NCBI GenBank assembly: GCA_038258425.1
Contig: JBBSPV010000002.1
Location: 116,807 to 180,806 of the forward strand
Source: DATLGB01 sp038258425
Lineage (GTDB): Bacteria; Actinomycetota; Thermoleophilia; Solirubrobacterales; Solirubrobacteraceae
DNA: 64,000 nucleotides
Direction: 5' to 3'
Shown: positions 52,623 through 62,032 of the stretch, one piece after another
Layout: the number at the start of each line of letters is the position of its first letter
Numbering within the stretch: position 1 is the first letter of the stretch
Notes under the pieces: generated by a model
The model's database searches: none
Told to the model about the DNA's origin: nothing
What the model saw: only the letters and a program-made list of their open reading frames with translations
Program-made: the position numbers and the translations under genes

Positions 52623-55079
52623 ATGAGCACCGAGACGGAGCGCCGCTACGACCCCGAGGCCATCGAGCCTCGCTGGCAGGCCGTCTGGGAGCGCGAGCGC
52701 ACGTGGGAGGTCGGCAACGACGCCGAGGCCGGCACGGAGAAGTCCTACGTGCTCGAGATGCTGCCCTACCCCTCGGGCGAGCCCCACATGGGGCACCTGA
52801 AGAACTACGCCATCGGCGACGCGGTCGCGCATTTCCACCGGCGCACCGGGCGCCGCGTGCTGCACCCGATGGGCTACGACGCGTTCGGCCTGCCCGCGGA
52901 GAACCACGCCATCCGCACGGGCGAGCTCCCGCGTGACTCGACCGCGGCGTCGATCGCCGCCTTCCAGCGCCAGCTGCGCCGCTGGGGCGTGTCCATCGAC
53001 TGGTCGCGCGAGTTCGGCACGCACGAGCCGCGCTACTACCGCTGGACGCAGTGGCTGTTCCTGCAGCTGTTCGAGCGCGGGCTGGCCTACCGCAACGAGG
53101 CCGCCGTCAACTGGTGCCCCAAGGACGCCACCGTTCTGGCCAACGAGCAGGTCATCGACGGGCGCTGCGAGCGGTGCGGCACCGAGGTCGAGATCAAGCA
53201 GCTCGAGCAGTGGTTCTTCCGGATCACCGACTACGCCGACGCCCTGATCGACGGGCTCGACGACATCGCCTGGCCCGAGCACGTCAAGACGATGCAGCGC
53301 AACTGGATCGGTCGCTCGACGGGCGCCGAGGTCACGTTCGAGTGCCCCGAGCTCGGCACGGAGTACCCCGTCTTCACGACCCGCCCGGACACGCTGTTCG
53401 GCGCGACGTTCTTCGTCATGGCCCCCGAGCACCCGGACGTGCTGCGGCTGGCCACCGGGACGCCGCACGAGGCGGCGGTGCAAGACTACGTCGCCCACGT
53501 CGCGCGCGAGGGCCACGAGGAGCGCGGGGACGCCGACCGGGCGAAGACCGGCGTCCCGCTCGGCCGCAGCGTCGTGAACCCGGTCAACGGTGAGCGGATC
53601 CCGATGTTCGTCGCCGACTACGTGCTGATGGACTACGGAACCGGCGCGATCATGGCCGTGCCGGGGCACGACCAGCGCGACTTCGACTTCGCGACGGCCT
53701 TCGACCTCCCGGTCCGTCGGGTGATCGAGGGTGGCGAGGAGCTGCCCTACACCGGCGACGGCCCGCTGACGGACTCCGACCCGCGCTTCGACGGCCTCGG
53801 CAACCGGGAGGCGCTCGAGGCCATCGTCGCCTGGCTCGACGACCAGGGCCGCGGCCACCCCTCGATCAACTACCGCCTGCGCGACTGGCTGCTGTCCCGC
53901 CAGCGCTACTGGGGCTGTCCCATCCCGATCGTCCACTGCGACGCCTGCGGGCTCGTGCCGGTGCCGGAGGACCAGCTGCCCGTCGAGCTCCCCGACGTGA
54001 CGGACTACACGCCGCAGGGCCGCTCGCCGCTCGCCGCCGCCGAGGCGTGGGTCACCACGACGTGCCCGCGCTGCGGGGCCCACGCCCGGCGCGAGACGGA
54101 CACGATGGACACCTTCGTCGACTCGTCCTGGTACTTCCTGCGCTACTGCGACGCCGGCAACGACGAGGCCGCGTGGGACCCCGAGGTGCTGCGCCGCTGG
54201 GCACCCGTGGACCAGTACATCGGCGGCGTCGAGCACGCGATCCTGCACCTGATGTACTCGCGCTTCGTCGTCAAGGCGCTCAGGGACATCGGCCTGCTGG
54301 ACTTCGACGAGCCGTTCGCGCGGCTGTTCACCCAGGGGATGATCACCCGGGACGGGGCGAAGATGTCGAAGTCCAAGGGCAACCAGATCTCGCCCACGAC
54401 CTACGTGGACCGCTACGGCGCCGACACCGCCCGCTGCTACACGATGTTCATCGGGCCGCCCGACCAGGACGTCGACTGGCGCGACGACGACATCGCGGGC
54501 GTGCACCGCTTCCTGGGGCGCCTGTGGCGGCTCGCCGCCGACGTCGCGGGCGCCGGCCGGCGCCCGGCCGAGGCGCCGGACGCGCCGGAGGGCGCCGACC
54601 TCGAGCTCGTCCGCAAGGCGCACTGGGCGATCGACAAGGTCACGACGGACATGGTCGGCCGCTTCGCGTTCAACACCGCGATCGCCGCCGTCATGGAGCT
54701 CGTCAACGAGGGCTACAAGCACCGCGACGTCGCGAGCCCGGAGGCGCAGCACTTCGCCGTGGCCACGGCGGCGTCGCTGATCTTCCCCTTCGCACCGCAC
54801 GCGGGCGCGGACGCGTACGACCTGCTCACGGGCGACCGCGTGTGGGAGCAGCCGTGGCCCGCCGCCGACAGCCGCTTTCTCGAGCGTGACACGGTCCAGA
54901 TCGTCGTCCAGGTCAACGGCAAGGTCCGCGACCGTTTCGACGCGCCGGCCGACGCGGGTCGTGAGGCGGTCGAGGCCGCCGCGCGCGAGCGGCCGAACGT
55001 CCAGGCCCACATCGACGGCAAGGACGTGGTCAAGGTCGTGGTCGTGCCGGGGCGGCTCGTGAACCTCGTCGTGCGGTAG
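52623..55079 (+). CDS. leuS: Leucyl-tRNA synthetase
   Basis: An 818-residue class I synthetase. HIGH-type HMGHLKNYAIGD, the CP1 editing domain with TTRPDTLFGATF and MAVPGHDQRDFDFA, zinc-type cysteines, KMSKS in AKMSKSKGNQ and a C-terminal VQVNGKVRDRF segment are all present. It charges tRNA-Leu. TATCGT (52607-52612) ends 10 bases before ATG 52623. Confidence 0.97.
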   Translation: MSTETERRYDPEAIEPRWQAVWERERTWEVGNDAEAGTEKSYVLEMLPYPSGEPHMGHLKNYAIGDAVAHFHRRTGRRVLHPMGYDAFGLPAENHAIRTGELPRDSTAASIAAFQRQLRRWGVSIDWSREFGTHEPRYYRWTQWLFLQLFERGLAYRNEAAVNWCPKDATVLANEQVIDGRCERCGTEVEIKQLEQWFFRITDYADALIDGLDDIAWPEHVKTMQRNWIGRSTGAEVTFECPELGTEYPVFTTRPDTLFGATFFVMAPEHPDVLRLATGTPHEAAVQDYVAHVAREGHEERGDADRAKTGVPLGRSVVNPVNGERIPMFVADYVLMDYGTGAIMAVPGHDQRDFDFATAFDLPVRRVIEGGEELPYTGDGPLTDSDPRFDGLGNREALEAIVAWLDDQGRGHPSINYRLRDWLLSRQRYWGCPIPIVHCDACGLVPVPEDQLPVELPDVTDYTPQGRSPLAAAEAWVTTTCPRCGAHARRETDTMDTFVDSSWYFLRYCDAGNDEAAWDPEVLRRWAPVDQYIGGVEHAILHLMYSRFVVKALRDIGLLDFDEPFARLFTQGMITRDGAKMSKSKGNQISPTTYVDRYGADTARCYTMFIGPPDQDVDWRDDDIAGVHRFLGRLWRLAADVAGAGRRPAEAPDAPEGADLELVRKAHWAIDKVTTDMVGRFAFNTAIAAVMELVNEGYKHRDVASPEAQHFAVATAASLIFPFAPHAGADAYDLLTGDRVWEQPWPAADSRFLERDTVQIVVQVNGKVRDRFDAPADAGREAVEAAARERPNVQAHIDGKDVVKVVVVPGRLVNLVVR

Positions 55080-55218
55080 GGGTCGGGGCGGCACCGGGCC
55101 AGCCTGCCGCGGAACACGCCTGCCGGTGGCGGATGTCACGGATCCGGCGCGAAGTCGGCGCACAACTTCCACCACCATGTGCTGATCTGTGACGGGCAGC
55201 GGCGTAGCTTCGGCACCC

Positions 55219-55827
55219 GTGCCCGACCTGCCCCGTTCCCACCTGATCGCCTACGCCGTCGCGGCGATCGCCGTGCTCGCCTTCGGCGTCCGCCAGGTCA
55301 GCCACTCCAAGGCCGCGCAGCTGCCGGAGGGTGGGTCGCCGATCGCCGTGGGTCAGGACGCCGGCGGCTCACGCTCGGGCTCGGGCGGCGGCGCGCGCCT
55401 CGTCGTCCACGTGGCCGGCGCGGTGCGACGGCCCGGGGTCTACCGGTTGCGCGAGGGCGCGAGGGTCGACGACGCGGTGCAGCGCGCCGGCGGCAGTACT
55501 CGGCGGGCCGAGCTCACCCAGCTCAACCTCGCCGCGAAGCTCGAGGACGGCCGCCAGGTCGTGGTGCCCGTGCGGACCCCGGTGTCCGGTGCCCCGGGTT
55601 CGAGCAGCGGGGCGTCGGCACCGGCGGCGGCCGCCGGCCCGCTCAACCTCAACACGGCGACGCTCGAGCAGCTCGACGGGCTCGACGGCGTCGGGCCGGC
55701 GACGGCCCGCAAGATCCTGCAGTATCGCGAGCAGCACGGCGGCTACGGCCGCGTCGAGGAGCTCGGCCAGATCACCGGCATCGGCCCCAAACGGCTGGCG
55801 GCCTTCCGCGAGCAGGTGACGGTGTGA
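55219..55827 (+). CDS. comEA: Competence protein ComEA (DNA receptor)
   Basis: A 202-residue protein from GTG 55219, supported by TAGCTT ending 8 bases upstream. One membrane helix (about 9-25), an SLBB domain (VHVAGAVRRPGVYRLREG) and a C-terminal double helix-hairpin-helix (LNLNTATLEQLDGLDGVGPATARKI... GIGPKRL). It binds incoming double-stranded DNA. It overlaps comEC by 4 bases (GTGA). Confidence 0.93.
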   Translation: MPDLPRSHLIAYAVAAIAVLAFGVRQVSHSKAAQLPEGGSPIAVGQDAGGSRSGSGGGARLVVHVAGAVRRPGVYRLREGARVDDAVQRAGGSTRRAELTQLNLAAKLEDGRQVVVPVRTPVSGAPGSSSGASAPAAAAGPLNLNTATLEQLDGLDGVGPATARKILQYREQHGGYGRVEELGQITGIGPKRLAAFREQVTV

Positions 55828-58175
55828 CCGGACGGCTCGTCCGGGCGCGTGCCGTGGCCGCCGAGGCGCGGCTGACCGTTCGCGACCATCCGCGCCACCT
55901 CGTGCTCTTCGCGCTGGCCTTGGGCCTGGTCAGCGGCGCCTGGGCACCGTGGCTGCTCGTGCCGATCGCCCTCGTCGCCGTGATCCTCGCCGGCCATCCG
56001 GGCGTCGCGCTTGCTGCGGTCGTGGCGGTCATCGGCGGTGGGCTGGGTGCCGAGGCCCGCTGCGAGGCGATCCGTACCGGCACCCTCCCGGCGCGCGTCG
56101 GCGCGCCGCTGCGGGCGCGGATGACGCTGCTCGAGCCCCTGCGGGAGCGCGCCTCAGGGCAGCTCGTGGCCCGCGTGGCGCCCTCGGACGGCCCGGCGCG
56201 CGGGGAGCCGCTGCTGCTGCGGTTGCGCTCGCGCGCGCTGGTGACGGGTCTGCGGGTCGATCCGGGCGACGTCCTCGACGTCCGCGGACGGCTCCAGCGC
56301 CTCGATCGCTGGGACGTCGTCCAGCGCCGGCGTGGAGCCCTCGCCGCCGTCGAGGTCCAGGCGCTGCGGGAGACGGGGCGGGTTCGCGGTGGCCTGGCCG
56401 GCGCCCTCGACGGTCTCCGCAGACGAGCGGAGGCCGGGTTGCGCCGGTCGATGCCGCTCGAGCAGGCCGCGCTGCTGGAGGGCATGGTCCTCGGGCGCGA
56501 GGACGGGATCGACCCGAGCGTCCGCGAGGCGTTCCAGGCGTCGGGTCTCGCGCACCTGCTCGCCGTATCGGGCACGAACGTCATGCTCCTGAGCCTGCTC
56601 GTGCTCGGCGCCGCCGGCGTCGTCGGCGTGCCCCTGCGACTGCGGTTGCTCGTCGCCCTCGTGCTCGTCGGCGTCTACGTGCCGCTGACCGGCGCCGGCC
56701 CGTCCATTCAGCGCGCGGGCGTCATGGGCGCCGCCGGGCTCGTGGCCGCACTCGCGGGACGCCCCGCCTCGCGCTGGTACGCGCTCGGCCTCGCCGCGGT
56801 CGCGACCCTCGCGCTCAACCCCTACGCAGCGGCGGACGCCGGCTGGCAGCTGTCCTTCGCCGCGGTGGCCGGCCTGCTGGTCCTCGGCACACCGTTGCGC
56901 CAGGCGCTCGAGCGTCGCCGCCTCCCACGGCCACTCGCCGAGGCGGGCGCGCTCACCGTCGCCGCCACGCTCGCCACCGCTCCGCTGCTCGCGTTGCACT
57001 TCGAGCGGCTCTCGCTCGTGTCCCTCCCCGCCAACCTCCTCGTGGCCCCCGTGGTGGCGCCGGTCATGTGGCTGGGGATGCTTGCGACGGCGGTGGCGCA
57101 ACTCGGCCCGGCCCTCGCGGCGCCGTTCTGCGTCCTCGCCGCGCCCCTGGTCGGCTTCGTCGGCTGGGTCGCGTCGGCGAGCGCCGAGCTGCCGGGCGCC
57201 GTCGTCGCCGTGCGCCTGCCCGGCGCGCTCGGCGCCCTCGCCGGCTATGCCCTGCTCGGGGTCGGGTGGTGCGTGCTGCGCGCGGCCGGCCAGGAGGCCG
57301 TGCGGCGAGGCTGGTCGGCGCCGCGGGGGCTCGTGGGCGCCGGCGGCGTCACCGCCGCCGTGCTCGTCCTCGGACCGTCGGCGCTGCGCAAGGGCGTCGT
57401 GGAGCCGCGGCCGGGGGAGACCGTCGTGTCCTTCCTCGACGTGGGCCAAGGCGACGCGACGCTCGTGCAGCGCGACGGCGCCGCGGTCCTCTTCGACACC
57501 GGGCCGCCGGAGGGTCAGGTGGTCCGGCGCCTGCGCGCGGTCGGCCTGCGCCGCCTTGACGCGCTCGTGCTCACCCACGCCGAGCTCGACCACGAGGGCA
57601 CGGCGCTGCCGATCCTCGAGGCGTTCCGGCCCCGGCTGATCGTCGACGGCGGCGCCGGCTGGCCCTCGCCGGTCCAACGCGCGTTGCCCGTCGCCGCGGC
57701 CGCAGTCGGCGCCCGGGTGGTCCGGGCCTTCGCCGGGGACGTGCTGCGGCTCGGTCGGTTGCGCCTCGCGGTGCTGTGGCCACCGCGCGCGATCGCGGAG
57801 TCCCCGCCCGAGGGCACGCCGAACGACCGGGCGCTCGTCACGCAGGTGTCCAGCGGGAGCTTCGACGTCCTGCTCACCGCCGACGCCGAGTCCGACGTCA
57901 CGGGGGCCCTCGAGCTCCCACCGGTGGAGGCGCTCAAGGTCGCCCACCACGGCAGCGAGGACGAGGGCCTCGCGGCCGAGCTGGAGCTGCTGCGTCCGCA
58001 GGTGGCCGCGATCGAGGTGGGCCGCCACAACACCTACGGCCACCCGACGCCGTCGACGCTCGCGACGCTGCGGCGTGCCGTCGGTCACGTCTACCGGACG
58101 GACCGCGACGGGACGGTGCGCCTGCACGCCGGGGCGGCGGGCATGTCCGTCGAGCGGCTCGGTGCCGCGCCGTGA
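55824..58175 (+). CDS. comEC: Competence protein ComEC/Rec2 (DNA uptake channel)
   Basis: A 783-residue protein from GTG. It has an N-terminal OB-like region, a competence domain with about ten helices (including LLAVSGTNVMLLSLL), and a C-terminal metallo-beta-lactamase domain with FLDVGQGDATLV, THAELDH, KVAHHGSEDEG and RHNTYGHP. The metal motif has Glu where the second acidic residue is usually Asp (HAELDH against HxDxDH). It translocates single-stranded DNA. With comEA and holA it forms a conserved block. Confidence 0.93.
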   Translation: MTGRLVRARAVAAEARLTVRDHPRHLVLFALALGLVSGAWAPWLLVPIALVAVILAGHPGVALAAVVAVIGGGLGAEARCEAIRTGTLPARVGAPLRARMTLLEPLRERASGQLVARVAPSDGPARGEPLLLRLRSRALVTGLRVDPGDVLDVRGRLQRLDRWDVVQRRRGALAAVEVQALRETGRVRGGLAGALDGLRRRAEAGLRRSMPLEQAALLEGMVLGREDGIDPSVREAFQASGLAHLLAVSGTNVMLLSLLVLGAAGVVGVPLRLRLLVALVLVGVYVPLTGAGPSIQRAGVMGAAGLVAALAGRPASRWYALGLAAVATLALNPYAAADAGWQLSFAAVAGLLVLGTPLRQALERRRLPRPLAEAGALTVAATLATAPLLALHFERLSLVSLPANLLVAPVVAPVMWLGMLATAVAQLGPALAAPFCVLAAPLVGFVGWVASASAELPGAVVAVRLPGALGALAGYALLGVGWCVLRAAGQEAVRRGWSAPRGLVGAGGVTAAVLVLGPSALRKGVVEPRPGETVVSFLDVGQGDATLVQRDGAAVLFDTGPPEGQVVRRLRAVGLRRLDALVLTHAELDHEGTALPILEAFRPRLIVDGGAGWPSPVQRALPVAAAAVGARVVRAFAGDVLRLGRLRLAVLWPPRAIAESPPEGTPNDRALVTQVSSGSFDVLLTADAESDVTGALELPPVEALKVAHHGSEDEGLAAELELLRPQVAAIEVGRHNTYGHPTPSTLATLRRAVGHVYRTDRDGTVRLHAGAAGMSVERLGAAP

Positions 58176-58201
58176 CCCGGCCGCTCGCTACCGTCGGGCG
58201 T

Positions 58202-59185
58202 GTGCCGTCGGCCTTCAAGTCCGCCTACCTGATCCACGGCGACGATCACGGCCGGATCGCCGAGCGACGAGCGGCCCTGCGCGCCCTGGCCGAGCGCCAG
58301 AGCGGCGCGGGCGGGGTCGAGGTGTTCGAGGGCGACACGTGCACCCCGGAGGCGGTCGCGGGCGCCCTCAGCGCGATGACGTTCGCCGTCGGCCGCCGCT
58401 TCGTGATCGCGGACGGGGTCGAGCGCTGGAAGGACGCCCAGGTCGAGCCCGTCGTCGCCGCGCTCGCCGGGCTCGACGCCGAGACGATGACCGTGACGTT
58501 CTTCGCGCGCGAGGACGGCCGCCTGAAGGCCCCGCCCCCGCTGGCCAGGGCCGTCGCGGCCGCCGGCGGCGTCGTGGCCGCCGAGATGGCCGTCAAGCCC
58601 CGGGAGCTGCCGCGGTGGGTCGTCGACCGCGCGGCCGAGCTCGACCTCCGGCTCGACACAGCGGGGGCCCGGGCGCTCATCGCCCACGTCGGGGATCGCC
58701 AGCAGCGCCTGCAGCGGGAGCTCGAGACGCTCGCCCTCGAGCTCGGGCCGGGTGCCACCGCCGACGCCGGGGCCCTCGTGGAGCGCAGCGCCGGCTCGGC
58801 CGAGCGCAAGGCCTGGACGCTGGCCGACGCCATCGTGGCCGGGGACCAGCGGCTGGCGATGCGCGCCCTCGTCGAGCTGCGCGGCCAGGGGGAACGGGTC
58901 GGCGGCCTCGTGTACACGATCGTCCGCCGCCTGCGCGACGCGCACGAGGCCGCCTCGGGGCTCGCGGCGGGGGAGAGTCCCGCGCAGATCAAGGGCCGGC
59001 TGCGGATGCCGCCCTTCGTCGCCGATCGCCTCATCGCGGACGTCCGCGGCCGGGACGTCGACGGGCTCCGGCTCGCCCTGGAGCACCTGGCCGACCTGGA
59101 GCTCGAGTCGCGCGGGGGCGGGTCGAGCGCGCTGAGCGACGACACCGCCGCCGTCCGCGTCGTCGCAGCCATCGCGGTGGCTTGA
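58202..59185 (+). CDS. holA: DNA polymerase III subunit delta
   Basis: A 327-residue protein from GTG 58202. An N-terminal YLIHGDD P-loop-like strand, a central helical lid and a C-terminal collar-like helical domain (GSAERKAWTLADAIVAGDQRLAM) match HolA. It opens the beta clamp in the clamp loader. TACCGT ends 7 bases before the GTG. comEC-holA is a common order. Confidence 0.9.
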   Translation: MPSAFKSAYLIHGDDHGRIAERRAALRALAERQSGAGGVEVFEGDTCTPEAVAGALSAMTFAVGRRFVIADGVERWKDAQVEPVVAALAGLDAETMTVTFFAREDGRLKAPPPLARAVAAAGGVVAAEMAVKPRELPRWVVDRAAELDLRLDTAGARALIAHVGDRQQRLQRELETLALELGPGATADAGALVERSAGSAERKAWTLADAIVAGDQRLAMRALVELRGQGERVGGLVYTIVRRLRDAHEAASGLAAGESPAQIKGRLRMPPFVADRLIADVRGRDVDGLRLALEHLADLELESRGGGSSALSDDTAAVRVVAAIAVA

Positions 59186-59218
59186 GGACGGCGAGCGAGT
59201 GCCGATGACTCCCAGAGC

Positions 59219-60049
59219 ATGACCAGCCCCCAGCGCCGCGCTCAGACCGCATGGATCGCCGTGGCCCTCGCCCTCGCCGCGGCGGCGATGGTCGCGGTCG
59301 CCGTGCTCGGAGCCTCCGGGGACCACAATGCCGCGCGGGCCGCCGCCGGAGCCCCCGGCACCCCGGGACGCGCCTCCGTGCCCGCGCCGGTCTCCCGCGG
59401 CTCGGCTCGCGACGGGTCCGAGGGCGCGTCGGGAACGAGCGCCGGTGACGCCGGCGTGCTGGCGCCGCTGCCCACCGCCCGACCGAAGGTGGTCGAGCCC
59501 GTGGCCGGGCAGGATGTCGCGGACGCACGCCGGCCGGCTGCCGGCGCCGACGACACTTCGCTGCCGAAGCCGACGGGCCCGGCGACGGTCTCGGCACCGC
59601 GGCGCGGCCGCGACGGCGGCGTGCGCGGCCTGACCGCCACCCGGGCCACGGCGTTGCCCAACGGCGTCGCGCTGCCGCCGCTCGAAGCGCCGGAGCCGGT
59701 GCTCGACGTCATCCGGGCCGGGAACATCATCGCCCGCACGCCGTACAAATGGGGCGGCGGGCACGGTCGCTTCCAGGACTCGGGCTACGACTGCTCCGGC
59801 TCGGTCTCCTACGCCCTCTACTTCGCCGGGCTGATCGACGGTCCGCACACCTCAGGCGACCTGATGCGCTACGGCCGTCCGGGCAATGGACGCTGGATCA
59901 CGCTGTACGCCAGCGGGGGACACGTGTACATGGAGGTCGCGGGGATCCGCTTCGACACGTCCGGCGCGCGTGTCACCGGTTCGCGGTGGCAGAACGAGCT
60001 GCGCGGCCGCGGCCCCGGGTTCGCCGTCCGCCACCCGCCCGGGCTCTAG
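59219..60049 (+). CDS. Exported NlpC/P60-like cell-wall hydrolase
   Basis: A 276-residue protein. An N-terminal membrane or signal segment (about 10-32), a long disordered Ala/Pro/Gly linker (35-150) and a C-terminal NlpC/P60-like fold (about 160-276). The probable catalytic Cys is in SGYDCSGSVSYAL and the His in SGGHVYMEVAG. It may cut peptidoglycan stem peptides or another amide in the envelope. It converges with rpsT. Confidence 0.8.
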   Translation: MTSPQRRAQTAWIAVALALAAAAMVAVAVLGASGDHNAARAAAGAPGTPGRASVPAPVSRGSARDGSEGASGTSAGDAGVLAPLPTARPKVVEPVAGQDVADARRPAAGADDTSLPKPTGPATVSAPRRGRDGGVRGLTATRATALPNGVALPPLEAPEPVLDVIRAGNIIARTPYKWGGGHGRFQDSGYDCSGSVSYALYFAGLIDGPHTSGDLMRYGRPGNGRWITLYASGGHVYMEVAGIRFDTSGARVTGSRWQNELRGRGPGFAVRHPPGL

Positions 60050-60055
60050 GGGCGC

Positions 60056-60325
60056 TTACGAGTCCGACCCACGGGCCACGAGGCGCGCGGCGCGGGACTT
60101 CTTGCGGGCGCCCGTGTTGCGGTGCAGCGCGCCGGTCTTGACCGACTTGTCGATCGTCGCAATCAGGCGGGCGTGCTCCGTGGTCGCCGTCTCGGTGTCG
60201 CCGTCGGCGACCGCGGCCTCGAGGCGGCGGAAGTACGTCTTCACCGCGGAGGTGTAACGACGGTTCTCGAGACGCTCGCGCTCGGAGCGGGCGATGCGCT
60301 TCTTCTGTGATGCGATGTTGGCCAT
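60056..60325 (-). CDS. rpsT: 30S ribosomal protein S20
   Basis: An 89-residue protein starting MANIASQKKRIARSERER, with the long helical S20 pattern (NRRYTSAVKTYFRRLEAAV, HRNTGARKKSRAARL). It binds 16S rRNA. A possible -10 TACGAT (60372 to 60367) gives a leader of about 35-40 bases. Confidence 0.97.
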   Translation of the reverse strand: MANIASQKKRIARSERERLENRRYTSAVKTYFRRLEAAVADGDTETATTEHARLIATIDKSVKTGALHRNTGARKKSRAARLVARGSDS

Positions 60326-60381
60326 GACGTGAAAACGCCGCGGGCTGTGGCCGCAGCGGTCGCCGTATCGTAGCAGCGGCC
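60326..60381. promoter_or_regulatory. Interlocked divergent -10 elements, rpsT / murJ
   Basis: The 7-mer TATCGTA (60366-60372) contains TATCGT on the plus strand, 10 bases before the murJ TTG, and TACGAT on the minus strand for rpsT. The hexamers overlap by 5 bases. Confidence 0.5.
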
Positions 60382-62016
60382 TTGCCCGCCGCCGCCACGG
60401 AGCCCACGTCCGAGCCGGGCGATCCGCCGCCCGCCCGCCGGCCGGCCGGCATCTTCCGCAACACGGCGATCTTCTCCGTCTTCACGGGCCTCTCGCGGCT
60501 GGCCGGTCTCGTGCGCGAGATCGTCGCCGCGGCGTACTTCGGCGTCGGCGGTCCTGCATCGGCCTTCACCATCGCCTTCCAGGTGCCGAACCTCATCCGG
60601 GCCCTCGTCGCCGACGCGGCCCTGAGCTCGGCCTTCGTGCCCGTGTTCACCGACCTGCTGCAACAGGGCCGGCGGCGGGAGGCGCACGAGCTGGCCGCCG
60701 CGCTGCTCGGTCTCATCCTCGTCGTCCTCGGCGCGATCACCCTCGTGTTCATCGTCGGCGCGGGCGTGATCATGCCGCTCTTCACGAGCGACAAGTTCCC
60801 TCCCGCCGACGTCGAGCTCACCGTCGGCCTCTCGCGCGTGCTGTTCCCGATCATCGTCCTCCTCGGGGTCAACGGGCTGGTCGTCGGGATCCTCAACGCC
60901 TACGACCACTTCGCCGTCCCGGCGATCGCGCCGCTCGTGTGGAACCTCGTGATCGTGGCCGGGATGATCGGCCTGCGCGGGCTGTTCGAGGGGCGCGACC
61001 AGATCTACGCCTACGCCATCGGCGTCCTGGCCGCCACCGTCGTCCAGCTCGCGATGGTGCTCCCGGTCCTGCGCCGCGTCGGCTTCCCGCTCGGCGTCTC
61101 GCTGCACTGGCGCAACCCCCGCATCGCCCAGGTGCTGCGGCTCATGCTGCCGGTGTCGCTGAGCCTCGGCGTGATCAACGTCGACCTCCTCATCAACTCG
61201 AAGATCGGCACGCTGGTCTCCGACGGCGCGCCGCGCGCCATCGACGCCGCCTTCCGCATCTACATGCTGCCCCAGGGGATGTTCTCCGTGGCCGTGGCGA
61301 CCGTGCTGTTCCCACAGCTCTCGCGGCTCGCCGCCGCCCGCGACCTCCCCGGCCTGCGGCGCTGGAGCGGGGACGGCATGCGCCTGATCTTCCTCGCGCT
61401 GATCCCCTGCGCGGCCGCGACGCTCGTGCTGGCGGAGCCGATCACCCGGCTCGTCTACCAGCGCGGCGCCTTCGGCACCGCGGCGACCGACGACGTCTCG
61501 ACCGCCCTGTTCTGGTTCTCCTTCAGCATGCCCTTCGCCGGGGCGAACCTCATGCTCACGCGGACGTTCTTCTCCCTCCAGCGCCCGTGGTTCCCGACGG
61601 CGCTGGCCGCTGCCTCGCTCGCGGTCAACGCCGTCGTCTCCCTGTTGCTGTATCCGTCACTCGGCATCGCCGGAGTGGTGATCGGGACCGCCGTCGCGAG
61701 CGTCGTCATGACCCTGCAGCTTGCGTACTTCCTGCGCCGGGAGCTGCGTGGCTTCGAGGTCGTGCGGACGCTCCGCGGCCTCGCGACGATGTTCGCCGCC
61801 GCCGTCGCCTTCGGGCTCGTCGCGCGGGGGACCTGGTGGCTGCTCGACGGCGCCCTCGGACAGGGGCTGGCGGCGCAGGTCGTCGCCGTCGGGAGCGCCC
61901 TGCTCGCCGGCTTCGCGGTCTACGGCGGCGCGGTCCTGCTCGCCCGCGTGCCCGAGGCCCAGCAGCTGGCCCGGCTCGCCGGCCGCCGCAACGGCGGGCC
62001 CCCGGCCGCCACCTAA
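60382..62016 (+). CDS. murJ: Lipid II flippase MurJ
   Basis: A 544-residue polytopic protein (about 14 helices) of the MOP family, starting at TTG 60382. A Pro-rich N-terminus precedes NTAIFSVFTGLSRLAGLVREIVAAAYFG, a MurJ signature, and the ALSSAFVPVF loop. It flips lipid II for the peptidoglycan synthases encoded upstream in the window. It probably has a leaderless TTG start. Confidence 0.94.
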   Translation: MPAAATEPTSEPGDPPPARRPAGIFRNTAIFSVFTGLSRLAGLVREIVAAAYFGVGGPASAFTIAFQVPNLIRALVADAALSSAFVPVFTDLLQQGRRREAHELAAALLGLILVVLGAITLVFIVGAGVIMPLFTSDKFPPADVELTVGLSRVLFPIIVLLGVNGLVVGILNAYDHFAVPAIAPLVWNLVIVAGMIGLRGLFEGRDQIYAYAIGVLAATVVQLAMVLPVLRRVGFPLGVSLHWRNPRIAQVLRLMLPVSLSLGVINVDLLINSKIGTLVSDGAPRAIDAAFRIYMLPQGMFSVAVATVLFPQLSRLAAARDLPGLRRWSGDGMRLIFLALIPCAAATLVLAEPITRLVYQRGAFGTAATDDVSTALFWFSFSMPFAGANLMLTRTFFSLQRPWFPTALAAASLAVNAVVSLLLYPSLGIAGVVIGTAVASVVMTLQLAYFLRRELRGFEVVRTLRGLATMFAAAVAFGLVARGTWWLLDGALGQGLAAQVVAVGSALLAGFAVYGGAVLLARVPEAQQLARLAGRRNGGPPAAT

Positions 62017-62032
62017 GCTGGCGGGCCGCCCC

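Noticed and set aside
55080..55218. Terminator or extra gene between leuS and comEA
   Set aside because: Only a weak CACCGG/CCGGTG pairing and no credible frame; nothing solid enough to annotate.
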